Assembly: GCA_903863295.1 (NCBI GenBank)
Contig: CAIPBM010000085.1
Coordinates: forward strand, 1 to 39,845
Reading direction: 5' to 3'
Length of the DNA stretch: 39,845 nt
From: an uncultured Verrucomicrobiota bacterium
Lineage (GTDB): Bacteria; Verrucomicrobiota; Verrucomicrobiia; Methylacidiphilales; UBA1321
How positions within the stretch are numbered: the first letter of the stretch is position 1; each line of letters begins with the position of its first letter. Positions 33,092-39,845 of this stretch are shown piece by piece. The position numbers were made by a program, and so were the translations under genes. The notes below the pieces were generated by a model. It ran no database searches. It saw only the letters and a list, made by a program, of their open reading frames with translations, and was not told the DNA's origin.

Positions 33092-34123
33092 ATGAGTTAC
33101 CCAAACAGTAACGCAAACCCGAATTCTGATTCTCCCGTTTCTTCCGGCTTTAACACCCAGTCCCAGATGGGGTTGCCCGAAGTCCTGCAGATGTGTTGCC
33201 TGAGCCGCCGCAGTGGCCAGATCACCTTCCGTTCAGGTGAGTCCTATGGCTACGTTTTTATCCAACATGGCCGTGTCCTGCATGCCCTCTGCGGGCCCTT
33301 GGAAGGCGAAGAAGCCGTCTACACCATGCTGACCTGGCCCGGCGGTGGATTTACCCTCAATGAGGATATTCTCCCTCATAAAAAAACCATCACCCTTACC
33401 TGGGAGCAGCTTCTTTTCGAGGGAGCCCGTCGCGCAGACGAGGGAATCGTCAGCCCGAAAATACCGCTCTCTGGTGCCCCGATCACGACGGCCGAGCCTA
33501 CGACCAATCACCGGGCCCAGGAGAACCAGCCCAAGCTCATCATTACGCGACCGGATCTGCCGCCCGCCCCTTACGAACTGACGAACGAGTTCACCCATGT
33601 TGGCCGCGCCGCGGGGAACGAAATCCCCCTCCCCTATCCGTCCGTCTCCAACCGGCATTGCATCTTCATTCTAAGTGGTACCGATATCGTCCTGCGCGAT
33701 CTCAATTCTTCCAACGGTACATTGGTTAATGGTGAAGCCATTAACGAGGTTATGCTTCGCCCTGGTGATGAAATCCAGATCGGCGTCGTCCAGATGAAGT
33801 TTGAAGCCGGCATCAAACGCCCTAAACTATCTCCAGTGGCAGTCGCCACCTCCAGCGCCGATCCCTTGAAGAAAATGTCGTCGCCAATCAAGCCGCTGAC
33901 CCGCGAAACGGTGAAGCTCCCCGCCCGTCTCATGAAGAACCCTGAAGGCGCTTCCGCCACTGACGATAGTGCTTATGTCAAAGGCCAGTCCGCCATCAGT
34001 TACGAGAATCTGGCCAAGCCGGAGGAGCCGAAGGGAAGCAGTTCGATCATGCCAACGCTGCTCATGGTTATCGGCCTCACGATCGCGGCTGTTGTCGTCT
34101 ACTTTATCTTTTTCAGCCATTGA
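33092..34123 (+). CDS. DUF4388 (PATAN)-FHA domain protein with C-terminal membrane anchor
   Basis: 343 residues from the ATG at 33092; a GTG frame opening at 33020 would add a Trp/Cys-containing leader and is less likely. Residues about 27-115 match DUF4388/PATAN (LPEVLQMCCLSRRSGQITF, GYVFIQHGRVLHALCG), a domain of regulatory and gliding proteins. Residues about 160-240 are an FHA domain with VGRAAGNEI, SVSNRH (184-189) and NSSNGT (205-210), which binds phosphothreonine peptides. A basic linker leads to one transmembrane helix (about 320-341). No kinase is nearby in the window. It is divergent from the GTPase operon. Confidence 0.88.
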   Translation: MSYPNSNANPNSDSPVSSGFNTQSQMGLPEVLQMCCLSRRSGQITFRSGESYGYVFIQHGRVLHALCGPLEGEEAVYTMLTWPGGGFTLNEDILPHKKTITLTWEQLLFEGARRADEGIVSPKIPLSGAPITTAEPTTNHRAQENQPKLIITRPDLPPAPYELTNEFTHVGRAAGNEIPLPYPSVSNRHCIFILSGTDIVLRDLNSSNGTLVNGEAINEVMLRPGDEIQIGVVQMKFEAGIKRPKLSPVAVATSSADPLKKMSSPIKPLTRETVKLPARLMKNPEGASATDDSAYVKGQSAISYENLAKPEEPKGSSSIMPTLLMVIGLTIAAVVVYFIFFSH

Positions 34124-34228
34124 CCCCCCCCCAGGTCCGGGCATGAGAATCCCCGGCCGGCACGATCTTCCCTCGATTTGGGATCGACTCCCGGTTCCAA
34201 CTCTTCTATTGCTAGACGTTTTCCCCTT

Positions 34229-35203
34229 ATGCTGAATCCCGACTCCCTTACCGCCTTCCAGAAGCTGTGTGATCAGCATCAGCGTTTCCTGATCATCTCT
34301 CACGTCCGTCCGGATGGAGATGCTTACGGGTCGACGCTGGGGTTGGCCCTCGCTCTTGAAGCGCAGGGCAAGGATGTTCAAGTGACCAATGCTGATGGGC
34401 TATCCCCTTTGTTTGAATTTCTTCCGGGCAGCAAGAATCTGACCGCCACGACGCCTGCCAAACCCGAGTCGGACCGGCTTATCATCGCCGTCGATTGTGC
34501 CGACCATAAGCGGCTCGGCACCGCGTTCGATCAATGGCAGCGCCTGCCCGATATCAACATTGACCACCACGTCAGCAATCCCGGCTATGCCTCGGTTAAC
34601 CTGATCGATGCCGAGTCCCCCGCCACAGCGCAGGTTCTCTGCGAGATTATCACCACGCTGAAGTGGCCGTTGACCGCCGATATTGCGTCGAATCTTTACG
34701 TCGGCCTGATGACCGATACCGGCAGCTTTCGCTATCGCCAGACCACCGCTCAATCTTTCCAAATCGCCGCTCAATTGGTCTTGGCGGGAGCCGATCCAAC
34801 CGATCTCGCCCAGGCCTGCTACCAGAGCTTTCGCGCGGAACGACTACTCCTCCTGCGGGAGGTTTTTAACGCCATCCATTTTGCGGACGGCAACCGGGTG
34901 GCCTGGTTCTTCCTGACCCCGGAGACCTATAGCCGCAGCGGCGCGATTCCCGATGAAACCGAGGGGCTCATCGAGTATCTTCAGGCCGTGAAAACGGTCG
35001 AGGCAGCGTTCGTGATTGAGACTCTTCCCGACGGCCTGACCCGGGCCAGCCTCCGCTCCCGCGGTACCGTTGATGTGCAACAGATTTGCAAGGAATTCGG
35101 TGGCGGCGGGCATCGCCTTGCGGCCGGTCTTCGGACCAAGCTCACCCCCAGCGAGCTGGAAAAGAAACTGCTGGAATCCATCGCGAAACAATTGCCCCAT
35201 TAA
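34229..35203 (+). CDS. bifunctional oligoribonuclease/PAP phosphatase NrnA-like (DHH-DHHA1)
   Basis: 324 residues from the ATG at 34229 (MLNPDSLTAFQ); the frame is open 51 bases earlier. The DHH family metal motifs are SHVRPDGDAYGS, AVDCAD and INIDHHVSNP, followed by LMTDTGSFRYRQT. DHHA1 ends with FGGGGHRLAAG. NrnA degrades short oligoribonucleotides and dephosphorylates pAp. Its neighbours truB and ribF match the common nrnA-truB-ribF order. A run of nine C residues (34124-34132) lies in the 105-base gap before it. Confidence 0.92.
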   Translation: MLNPDSLTAFQKLCDQHQRFLIISHVRPDGDAYGSTLGLALALEAQGKDVQVTNADGLSPLFEFLPGSKNLTATTPAKPESDRLIIAVDCADHKRLGTAFDQWQRLPDINIDHHVSNPGYASVNLIDAESPATAQVLCEIITTLKWPLTADIASNLYVGLMTDTGSFRYRQTTAQSFQIAAQLVLAGADPTDLAQACYQSFRAERLLLLREVFNAIHFADGNRVAWFFLTPETYSRSGAIPDETEGLIEYLQAVKTVEAAFVIETLPDGLTRASLRSRGTVDVQQICKEFGGGGHRLAAGLRTKLTPSELEKKLLESIAKQLPH

Positions 35204-35214
35204 GACGTAAAATT

Positions 35215-35931
35215 ATGATCGAAGCTGACGGAGTCCTCCTCATTGATAAACCAACCGGATGCACCTCTCACGATGTGGTCGATTATGTCCGCAACCGCTT
35301 TCACTTCAAAAAAGTGGGGCATTGCGGAACCCTTGATCCCCTCGCCACCGGTCTTCTCATGCTGGTCATCGGCAAGGCGACCAAAATCCAGGATCTCCTC
35401 ATGGCCGAGGACAAGGAATACGCCGGGACGATGAAGCTCGGCGTGGTGACTGATTCCCAGGATTCCGATGGGAAGCCTCTCGAAGAAAAACCGGTTCCTG
35501 ATCTGACCCGCGAGCAACTCGACACCGCCTTCCGCAAGTACACCGGTGATTTTTATCAAGTCCCGCCCATGGTTTCCGCATTGAAGCAGGGAGGCGTCCC
35601 CCTCTACAAGCTGGCCCGTGCCGGCAAGACGGTGGAGCGCGAACCCCGGCTCGTCCATATCAGCAGCTTTGCCATTGATGACGTGTCCCTCCCCCTGATC
35701 AAGTTTCGCATCCAATGCAGCAAGGGCTTTTACGTCCGCACCTATTGTCACGACATTGGCCAAGACCTCGGTTGCGGGGCGCATCTCGTGCAATTGAGCC
35801 GTCTCAAATCAGGTAATTTTTCACTGGAGCGGGCCCTCAGTTGGGAGAACCTGCAGAAGACGACCGATGCCCGTGCGCTGCTCCCTTCGCTTCTGACCTT
35901 GCCGGAAGTCTCGCGACTGCGTCGGCAATAG
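35215..35931 (+). CDS. truB: tRNA pseudouridine(55) synthase TruB
   Basis: 238 residues from the ATG at 35215, 11 bases after the nrnA stop. GVLLIDKPTGCTSHDVV and HCGTLDPLATGLL contain the conserved motifs with catalytic Asp41. KEYAGTMKLGVVTDSQDSDG and KGFYVRTYCHDIG are further family elements. TruB makes pseudouridine 55 in the T-loop of tRNAs. It is shorter than the E. coli protein and lacks the C-terminal PUA-like extension. That is common in bacterial homologues. Confidence 0.95.
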   Translation: MIEADGVLLIDKPTGCTSHDVVDYVRNRFHFKKVGHCGTLDPLATGLLMLVIGKATKIQDLLMAEDKEYAGTMKLGVVTDSQDSDGKPLEEKPVPDLTREQLDTAFRKYTGDFYQVPPMVSALKQGGVPLYKLARAGKTVEREPRLVHISSFAIDDVSLPLIKFRIQCSKGFYVRTYCHDIGQDLGCGAHLVQLSRLKSGNFSLERALSWENLQKTTDARALLPSLLTLPEVSRLRRQ

Positions 35932-35972
35932 TTTATCCCGGAGGATCAGCCTCTGGCCTGCCCCATTCCTAA

Positions 35973-36893
35973 ATGTTGATCGGTCCCCATCCCCTTTCCG
36001 AACTGGCCCCGCATCCCGGCGTGACCGGCTTGGCCATCGGTGTCTTCGACGGCGTGCATCTCGGCCACCAGGCCGTGGTACGGAGCCTGAAGGGAAATGT
36101 CGCCGCCCTGACCTTTGAGCCACATCCGCTTACCATCATCGCCCCGGACCGCGTCCCGCCTCGCCTGACAACGCTGGAGCAGAAAGTCGCCTACATGCGG
36201 GCGCACGGCACAGTCGCCGTAGTGGCCGTGAAATTCGATGCCGCCTTGCGCGAACTTTCCGCAGCCGATTTCGTGGGGGAAATAAAGCGGATTTTTCCTG
36301 ATCTCAAGGAAATCGCGATTGGCGAAAGCTGGTCGTTTGGCCGCAACCGGGAAGGCACCGCCGCGCGGCTGGCCGAGCTGGGGCAAACCCATGGCTTCAC
36401 GGTCAAATCGATCGCGCCCGTACTGCTGGACGGCGCCCCGGTCAGCAGCACCCGGATTCGCGAGGCCATCCTCCAACGCCGCTTCGACGACGCCGCCCGT
36501 TTGCTGGGGCGCTCGTATGCCGTGACGGGCAAGGTGGTCCATGGCGACCAACGGGGACGCGAGCTGGGCTTTCCCACCGCGAACCTTGCCCAGGTCGCAC
36601 AATTGCTGCCTCCGCGGGGAGTCTACGCCGTGCGGGCCCGCGTCGCCGGAAACCTGGCCAAATACCGGGCGGTGATGAACCTTGGCCATCGTCCAACCTT
36701 CACCTCCAACGGCGTCGATTCGCTTGAAGTCCATCTGCTCGATTTTCAGGCCGATCTCTACGACCAAAAGCTCTGGGTCTCCGATTTCGCCTGGCTCCGC
36801 GACGAACAGTCGTTCTCGGGCCCTGAAGCCCTGAAAGAACAGATTGGCCGCGATATTCTCCACGCGGAGGCCATTTTTGCCCGCCCCGCTTAA
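35973..36893 (+). CDS. ribF: bifunctional riboflavin kinase/FMN adenylyltransferase
   Basis: 306 residues. The N-terminal adenylyltransferase domain has AIGVFDGVHLGHQAVV and, in the middle, IGESWSFGRNREGTAARL and PVSSTRIREAI. The C-terminal riboflavin kinase domain has GKVVHGDQRGRELGFPTANL and VMNLGHRPTF. It converts riboflavin to FMN and then FAD. It starts 41 bases after truB, completing the common nrnA-truB-ribF group. The length is normal. Confidence 0.95.
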   Translation: MLIGPHPLSELAPHPGVTGLAIGVFDGVHLGHQAVVRSLKGNVAALTFEPHPLTIIAPDRVPPRLTTLEQKVAYMRAHGTVAVVAVKFDAALRELSAADFVGEIKRIFPDLKEIAIGESWSFGRNREGTAARLAELGQTHGFTVKSIAPVLLDGAPVSSTRIREAILQRRFDDAARLLGRSYAVTGKVVHGDQRGRELGFPTANLAQVAQLLPPRGVYAVRARVAGNLAKYRAVMNLGHRPTFTSNGVDSLEVHLLDFQADLYDQKLWVSDFAWLRDEQSFSGPEALKEQIGRDILHAEAIFARPA

Positions 36894-36949
36894 GTTCCGC
36901 ACGGCCTCTTGGCATCCGCCGGAGAACCCGCTAAAGTCTTACATCCATC

Positions 36950-38779
36950 ATGCCACGCTCCTCCCGTTCCCAAGACCCATCTGACTCAGCCGCTGCCGCA
37001 CCGAAGGTCAAGGTCACGCGCGAGACGCTCGGGCAGATGCTCAGCCTCTACACCTACCTGCATCCCTATCGCGGCAAGCTGATCACTGGCGTTGCTCTCC
37101 TGGTTATTTCCACGGCCATGGGAATCTTTTTTCCGTACCTCGCCAGTCGGTTGATCAACAGCTCGACCCACGAACAGGCTTTCCATACGGTCACGATCAT
37201 CGTCGGCGTTCTCTTGGTGCAGGCGATCATGTCCTATTTTCAATCCCTGCTCTTCAGCACGGTTGGCGAGTTTGGCCTGTCCGATCTTCGCAAGGCCCTC
37301 TTCAGCCACCTCACGGAAATGCCGATGACTTTCTTTAGCCAGCAGCAGGTGGGCGAATTGACCAGCCGCATGTTCGCGGACCTGACCCAGTTGCAGGACG
37401 CCTTTGTCATGACCATTCCGCAGTTCATGCGGCAGAGCATCGTGATGCTCGGGAGCATGGCCATGATGATTTACATGTCCCCTCGCCTGACCGGTGTGAT
37501 GCTCACCTGCTTTCCGCCCACGATCATCGGCGCGATCCTGATTGGCCGCATGGTCGGCAAGCGCTCGAAGATCACGCAGGACGAACTGGCGCAATCGGCC
37601 AATGTGGTGGCCGAAGCTTTTCAAGGCATCGCCAACGTCAAGGCGTTCTGCAACGAGCTCTTCGAGCAAAAGCGTTACGAAGCTCGCCTCACCCTCTTTC
37701 TCAACTCGGTCCGTCACGGCGCCAAGTCGCGCGCGATGCTCGTCGCCTTCATTATCTTTGCGATCTTCACAGCCATCTCCATCGTACTTTGGTATGGAAC
37801 CACGCTCCTCATTGACGGACGCCTCACCCATGGCGAACTTTTCGGGTTCGCCCTCTACACCGTTTTCGTCGGTGGCTCGCTCGGCAGCTTTGCCGATCTC
37901 TACAGCAATCTCCAACGCTCCATCGGCGCAACGCAACGGGTTCGCGAATTGTTGAACGAGCCTTCCGAGAAACTGGAAGTCGTCAGCCGCGTCAACCGGT
38001 TCCGTGGCGACGTCAGCTTTGACCGCGTGGCCTTCGCCTACCCCTCCCGCCCGGAAGTTCAGGTCCTCAAGCAATTGAGCTTCGATGTACAAGCCGGGAA
38101 GATCATCGCGCTGGTCGGGCCAAGCGGCTCGGGCAAGACGACCATCGCCTCGCTCCTGCTCCGTTTCTACGACCCTCAGCAAGGCCGCATCCTCTTTGAT
38201 GGCCGTCACGCCAGCGAATATGGCCTGCACGAGCTCCGGGGCCAGATGGCACTCGTCCCACAGGAGGTTCTTCTCTTCGGTGGCTCCATTGCGGAGAACA
38301 TCGCCTATGGGAAACCGGGGGCGACCCAGGCTGAGATCGAAGCGGCGGCCAAGCGTGCCAATGCTCACGACTTCATCTCGCAATTCCCGGAGGGCTACAA
38401 AACGCTGGTGGGGGAACGCGGCATCAAGGTCTCTGGCGGTCAACGTCAGCGCATCGCCATTGCCCGCGCCCTGCTCAAGGATCCCTCGATCCTGATTCTG
38501 GATGAGGCCACCAGTGCGCTCGATGCCGAGAGCGAACGCCTCGTCCAGCAAGCCCTCGAAGAATTGATGAAGGGCCGTACCTGCTTCGTTATCGCCCACC
38601 GCCTCTCCACCATCCGCAATGCCGACCGCATCGTCATGCTCCGCGACGGCGCCGTGCGCGAAACCGGCTCCCACGATGAATTGATGGCCGTTCCAGACGG
38701 CGCCTATCGCCGCATGGTCGAACTGCAGCACGGGGCGAATCTGCTCACCGAAGAGGCGGAAGTTGCCGCGGTAAAATAA
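36950..38779 (+). CDS. ABC transporter with fused permease and ATPase, MsbA-like
   Basis: 609 residues. A six-helix ABC_membrane domain (about residues 40-325) is followed by the ATPase domain. It has Walker A GPSGSGKTT (about 389-397), the Q-loop region ALVPQEVLLF, the signature SGGQRQR (from 495), the Walker B/D-loop ILDEATSALDAE and the H-loop IAHRLSTI. This is a homodimeric half-transporter of the MsbA/LipidA exporter type; ABCB-like multidrug exporters look alike. Lipid A flipping is plausible because the window holds lpxI, lpxB and lnt, but specificity is inferred. It is 56 bases after ribF. Confidence 0.9.
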   Translation: MPRSSRSQDPSDSAAAAPKVKVTRETLGQMLSLYTYLHPYRGKLITGVALLVISTAMGIFFPYLASRLINSSTHEQAFHTVTIIVGVLLVQAIMSYFQSLLFSTVGEFGLSDLRKALFSHLTEMPMTFFSQQQVGELTSRMFADLTQLQDAFVMTIPQFMRQSIVMLGSMAMMIYMSPRLTGVMLTCFPPTIIGAILIGRMVGKRSKITQDELAQSANVVAEAFQGIANVKAFCNELFEQKRYEARLTLFLNSVRHGAKSRAMLVAFIIFAIFTAISIVLWYGTTLLIDGRLTHGELFGFALYTVFVGGSLGSFADLYSNLQRSIGATQRVRELLNEPSEKLEVVSRVNRFRGDVSFDRVAFAYPSRPEVQVLKQLSFDVQAGKIIALVGPSGSGKTTIASLLLRFYDPQQGRILFDGRHASEYGLHELRGQMALVPQEVLLFGGSIAENIAYGKPGATQAEIEAAAKRANAHDFISQFPEGYKTLVGERGIKVSGGQRQRIAIARALLKDPSILILDEATSALDAESERLVQQALEELMKGRTCFVIAHRLSTIRNADRIVMLRDGAVRETGSHDELMAVPDGAYRRMVELQHGANLLTEEAEVAAVK

Positions 38780-38805
38780 CGTTCACGGCGCATCTATCTT
38801 TCCCT

Positions 38806-38830
38806 CGTTCCCAGGTTGCACTTGGGAACG
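38806..38830. repeat. palindrome CGTTCCCA...TGGGAACG after the ABC transporter
   Basis: CGTTCCCA (38806-38813) and TGGGAACG (38823-38830) are perfect complements. One G-U and one G-C pair extend the stem, leaving a short loop. It lies 26 bases after the ABC transporter stop and could end its transcript, although only a short TTT follows. Similar palindromes are common intergenic repeats in this bacterial group, by memory. Confidence 0.55.
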
Positions 38831-38906
38831 CCCTTTGCCGAGGCAATTTCATTGCCGATCTGAACCGGCCAAGCCATCCCAGTTCGTACGTTATCATGAA
38901 TCTGTG

Positions 38907-38925
38907 GCCAGCCTGAAAGGCTGGC
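38907..38925. repeat. small palindrome GCCAGCC-TGAAA-GGCTGGC
   Basis: Perfect 7-bp arms at 38907-38913 and 38919-38925 flank a 5-base loop. It belongs to the cluster of palindromes downstream of the ABC transporter and resembles a dispersed intergenic repeat. Confidence 0.5.
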
Positions 38926-38933
38926 GATCTTTT

Positions 38934-39097
38934 AGCCCAAGGTTGGCGTAGCAACGCCTACCCTGGGAATCCTGCGGAAGTTTCCCTACGCTGCAGGCGT
39001 TGAAGCATGCTCGCTTTCAAAAGTCATTCTACCCCTACAGGGTAGTCTGCGGGGGAAGACTGACCCAGGGTAGGCGCTGCCGCGCCAACCCTGGGCT
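38934..39097. repeat. inverted pair of a 34-bp palindromic repeat
   Basis: Copy A (38934-38967, starting agcccaaggttggcg) and copy B (39064-39097, starting cccagggtaggcg) are in opposite orientation and match at 30 of 34 positions. Each copy is itself partly palindromic. The roughly 96 bases between them contain another hairpin, CTACCC/GGGTAG at 39029-39034 and 39040-39045. The layout resembles a paired REP/BIME element of the kind moved by RAYT transposases. No transposase gene is present in the window. Confidence 0.7.
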
Positions 39098-39224
39098 ATA
39101 TGATTTATCTTTTCAGGGATATAGCTCCGTCCGGCCGTGGCTTCATGAAAAAGCGATAGCGCGAAAATGAAATTTCGCAGCGAGCTAGCCCCCTCTGATC
39201 TGGATCATCCCTCGTGACTAGTGC
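39098..39224. other. intergenic remainder between repeats and mazG
   Basis: No gene is credible here. A short hairpin GCGAAA/TTTCGC (39161-39166 and 39173-39178) is present; read toward lower coordinates it is followed about nine bases later by a T5 run, so it may weakly end the mazG transcript. Confidence 0.3.
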
Positions 39225-39845
39225 TTAGGACGAAGAGGAACTGGCGCTCTTTACTTCATTCCACACCACATCCAGTTCCTCCATCGAACACTGGCTGACT
39301 TCTTTGCCTTGCGCTTTGAGCCGCTCTTCGACAGCGCGGAAGCGGCGCGAAAATTTCTCGTTGGCGTTGGTGAGAAGTCCTTCCGCATCCAGCTTGAGAT
39401 GGCGTGTCAGGTTGACGACCGAGAAGAGAAGATCGCCCAATTCCTCAGCGGTCTTTTCACTCGCCTGAAACTTGGCTTCATTGGCGTGGGCAAAAGCAAC
39501 GTCCGCCTCAATTTCAGCGGTCACTTCGTCGATTTCCTCCCTGACCTTCTCCAGCGAACCGGCGACATCGGGCCAATCGAAACCGACATTCCGGGCCTTC
39601 TTCTGCAAGGCTTCCGCCCGGAGGAGCGCAGGCAAAGCGCGCGGCACGCCGTCGAGGGCGCTTTCCCGCTCGGGCTTTTCCGCTTTCTTGAGCTGATGCC
39701 ACAGGGTCACGACGCTGCCCGCATCGGCCACTTTTTCCGCGCCGAAGACATGGGGATGACGCCGCACCAATTTATCCGCGATGCCATTGGCCACATCGGC
39801 AAATGTGAAATCCCCGGCCTCACGGGCGATCTGCGCCTGGAAGAC
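39225..39845 (-). CDS. mazG: MazG-family nucleoside triphosphate pyrophosphohydrolase (5' end beyond window)
   Basis: 207 residues, open to the window edge, so the N-terminal part is missing. ADKLVRRHPHVFG, ARNVGFDWPD and EEIDEVTAEIE, then EELGDLLFSVVNLTRHL (a MazG metal-binding ExxE..EExxD-type pattern), are diagnostic. The visible portion contains the end of the first MazG domain and the full second domain. MazG hydrolyses non-canonical and canonical NTPs and can lower (p)ppGpp. It ends in a run of serines (ASSSSS), an unusual tail. Confidence 0.93.
   Translation of the reverse strand, partial: VFQAQIAREAGDFTFADVANGIADKLVRRHPHVFGAEKVADAGSVVTLWHQLKKAEKPERESALDGVPRALPALLRAEALQKKARNVGFDWPDVAGSLEKVREEIDEVTAEIEADVAFAHANEAKFQASEKTAEELGDLLFSVVNLTRHLKLDAEGLLTNANEKFSRRFRAVEERLKAQGKEVSQCSMEELDVVWNEVKSASSSSS

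Noticed and set aside
36986-38731. A 581-codon open frame antisense to the ABC transporter
   Set aside because: Its protein is acidic, His/Glu-rich and without motifs; it exactly shadows a gene with complete ABC motifs, as happens in GC-rich DNA.
38745-38954. A 69-codon minus-strand frame over the repeat region after the ABC transporter
   Set aside because: It overlaps the transporter end and runs through palindromic repeats; no conserved features.
1-39845. CRISPR arrays, tRNA or rRNA genes
   Set aside because: No regularly spaced direct repeats and no tRNA- or rRNA-like segment were noticed in the short intergenic regions; only palindromic repeats were found.

Overview
The window looks like chromosomal DNA from a Gram-negative, diderm bacterium of the Planctomycetes-Verrucomicrobia-Chlamydiae group, most likely a verrucomicrobial relative. 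This placement is inferred from lipid A genes that use LpxI, apolipoprotein N-acyltransferase, a DUF6311 membrane protein, a MoxR/DUF58/DUF4129/DUF4350/RDD/SpoIIM cluster, an MglA-like GTPase module and palindromic intergenic repeats. I did no database search. Most of the window is GC-rich and densely packed. Many genes overlap by four bases (ATGA), which suggests translational coupling.

Layout. (1) 1-2190: the 3' part of an HpnN/MMPL-type RND transporter, followed by a 28-bp inverted repeat. (2) 8487 down to 2420, minus strand: an envelope operon lnt - glycosyltransferase - zeta-toxin-like kinase (frameshifted) - small partner protein - lpxI - Gfo/Idh oxidoreductase (GnnA-like) - lpxB. (3) 8549-11775, plus strand: a visibly AT-richer block with a DUF6311 membrane protein, a dolichyl-phosphate-glucose-synthase-like glycosyltransferase and a methyltransferase. 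It is probably a transferred glycan cassette. (4) 11803-14682: a LysR regulator divergent from yggS, two small proteins (one a zinc ribbon) and an orphan FabZ-like hotdog protein. (5) 14760-20081, plus strand: a membrane protein, DUF4129, DUF4350, MoxR ATPase and DUF58, meeting head-on with minus-strand SpoIIM and RDD proteins.

(6) 28220 down to 20084, minus strand: a tightly packed run prfA-prmC-murA-coaD-yceD-rpmF-plsX-fabH-RDD-SpoIIM. It links translation termination, peptidoglycan precursor, CoA and fatty acid/phospholipid synthesis. A strong intrinsic terminator separates it from rpmE upstream. (7) 34123 down to 28627: two Flp-type pilins, a Roadblock protein, an MglA-like GTPase and a 759-residue proline-rich protein with helix-hairpin-helix and Roadblock domains. 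A DUF4388(PATAN)-FHA-transmembrane protein is divergent from these. This cluster is the best candidate for a little-described system: a small-GTPase/Roadblock polarity or signalling module next to Flp pilin genes. (8) 34229-38779, plus strand: nrnA, truB, ribF and an MsbA-like ABC exporter. (9) 38780-39224: an intergenic region full of palindromes, then mazG (minus strand), which runs off the window end.

Most genes are housekeeping. The points that deserve attention are the GTPase/Roadblock/FHA/pilin cluster, the broken zeta-type kinase inside a lipid A operon, the GnnA-like gene between lpxI and lpxB, the AT-rich glycan cassette, and the intergenic repeat families.
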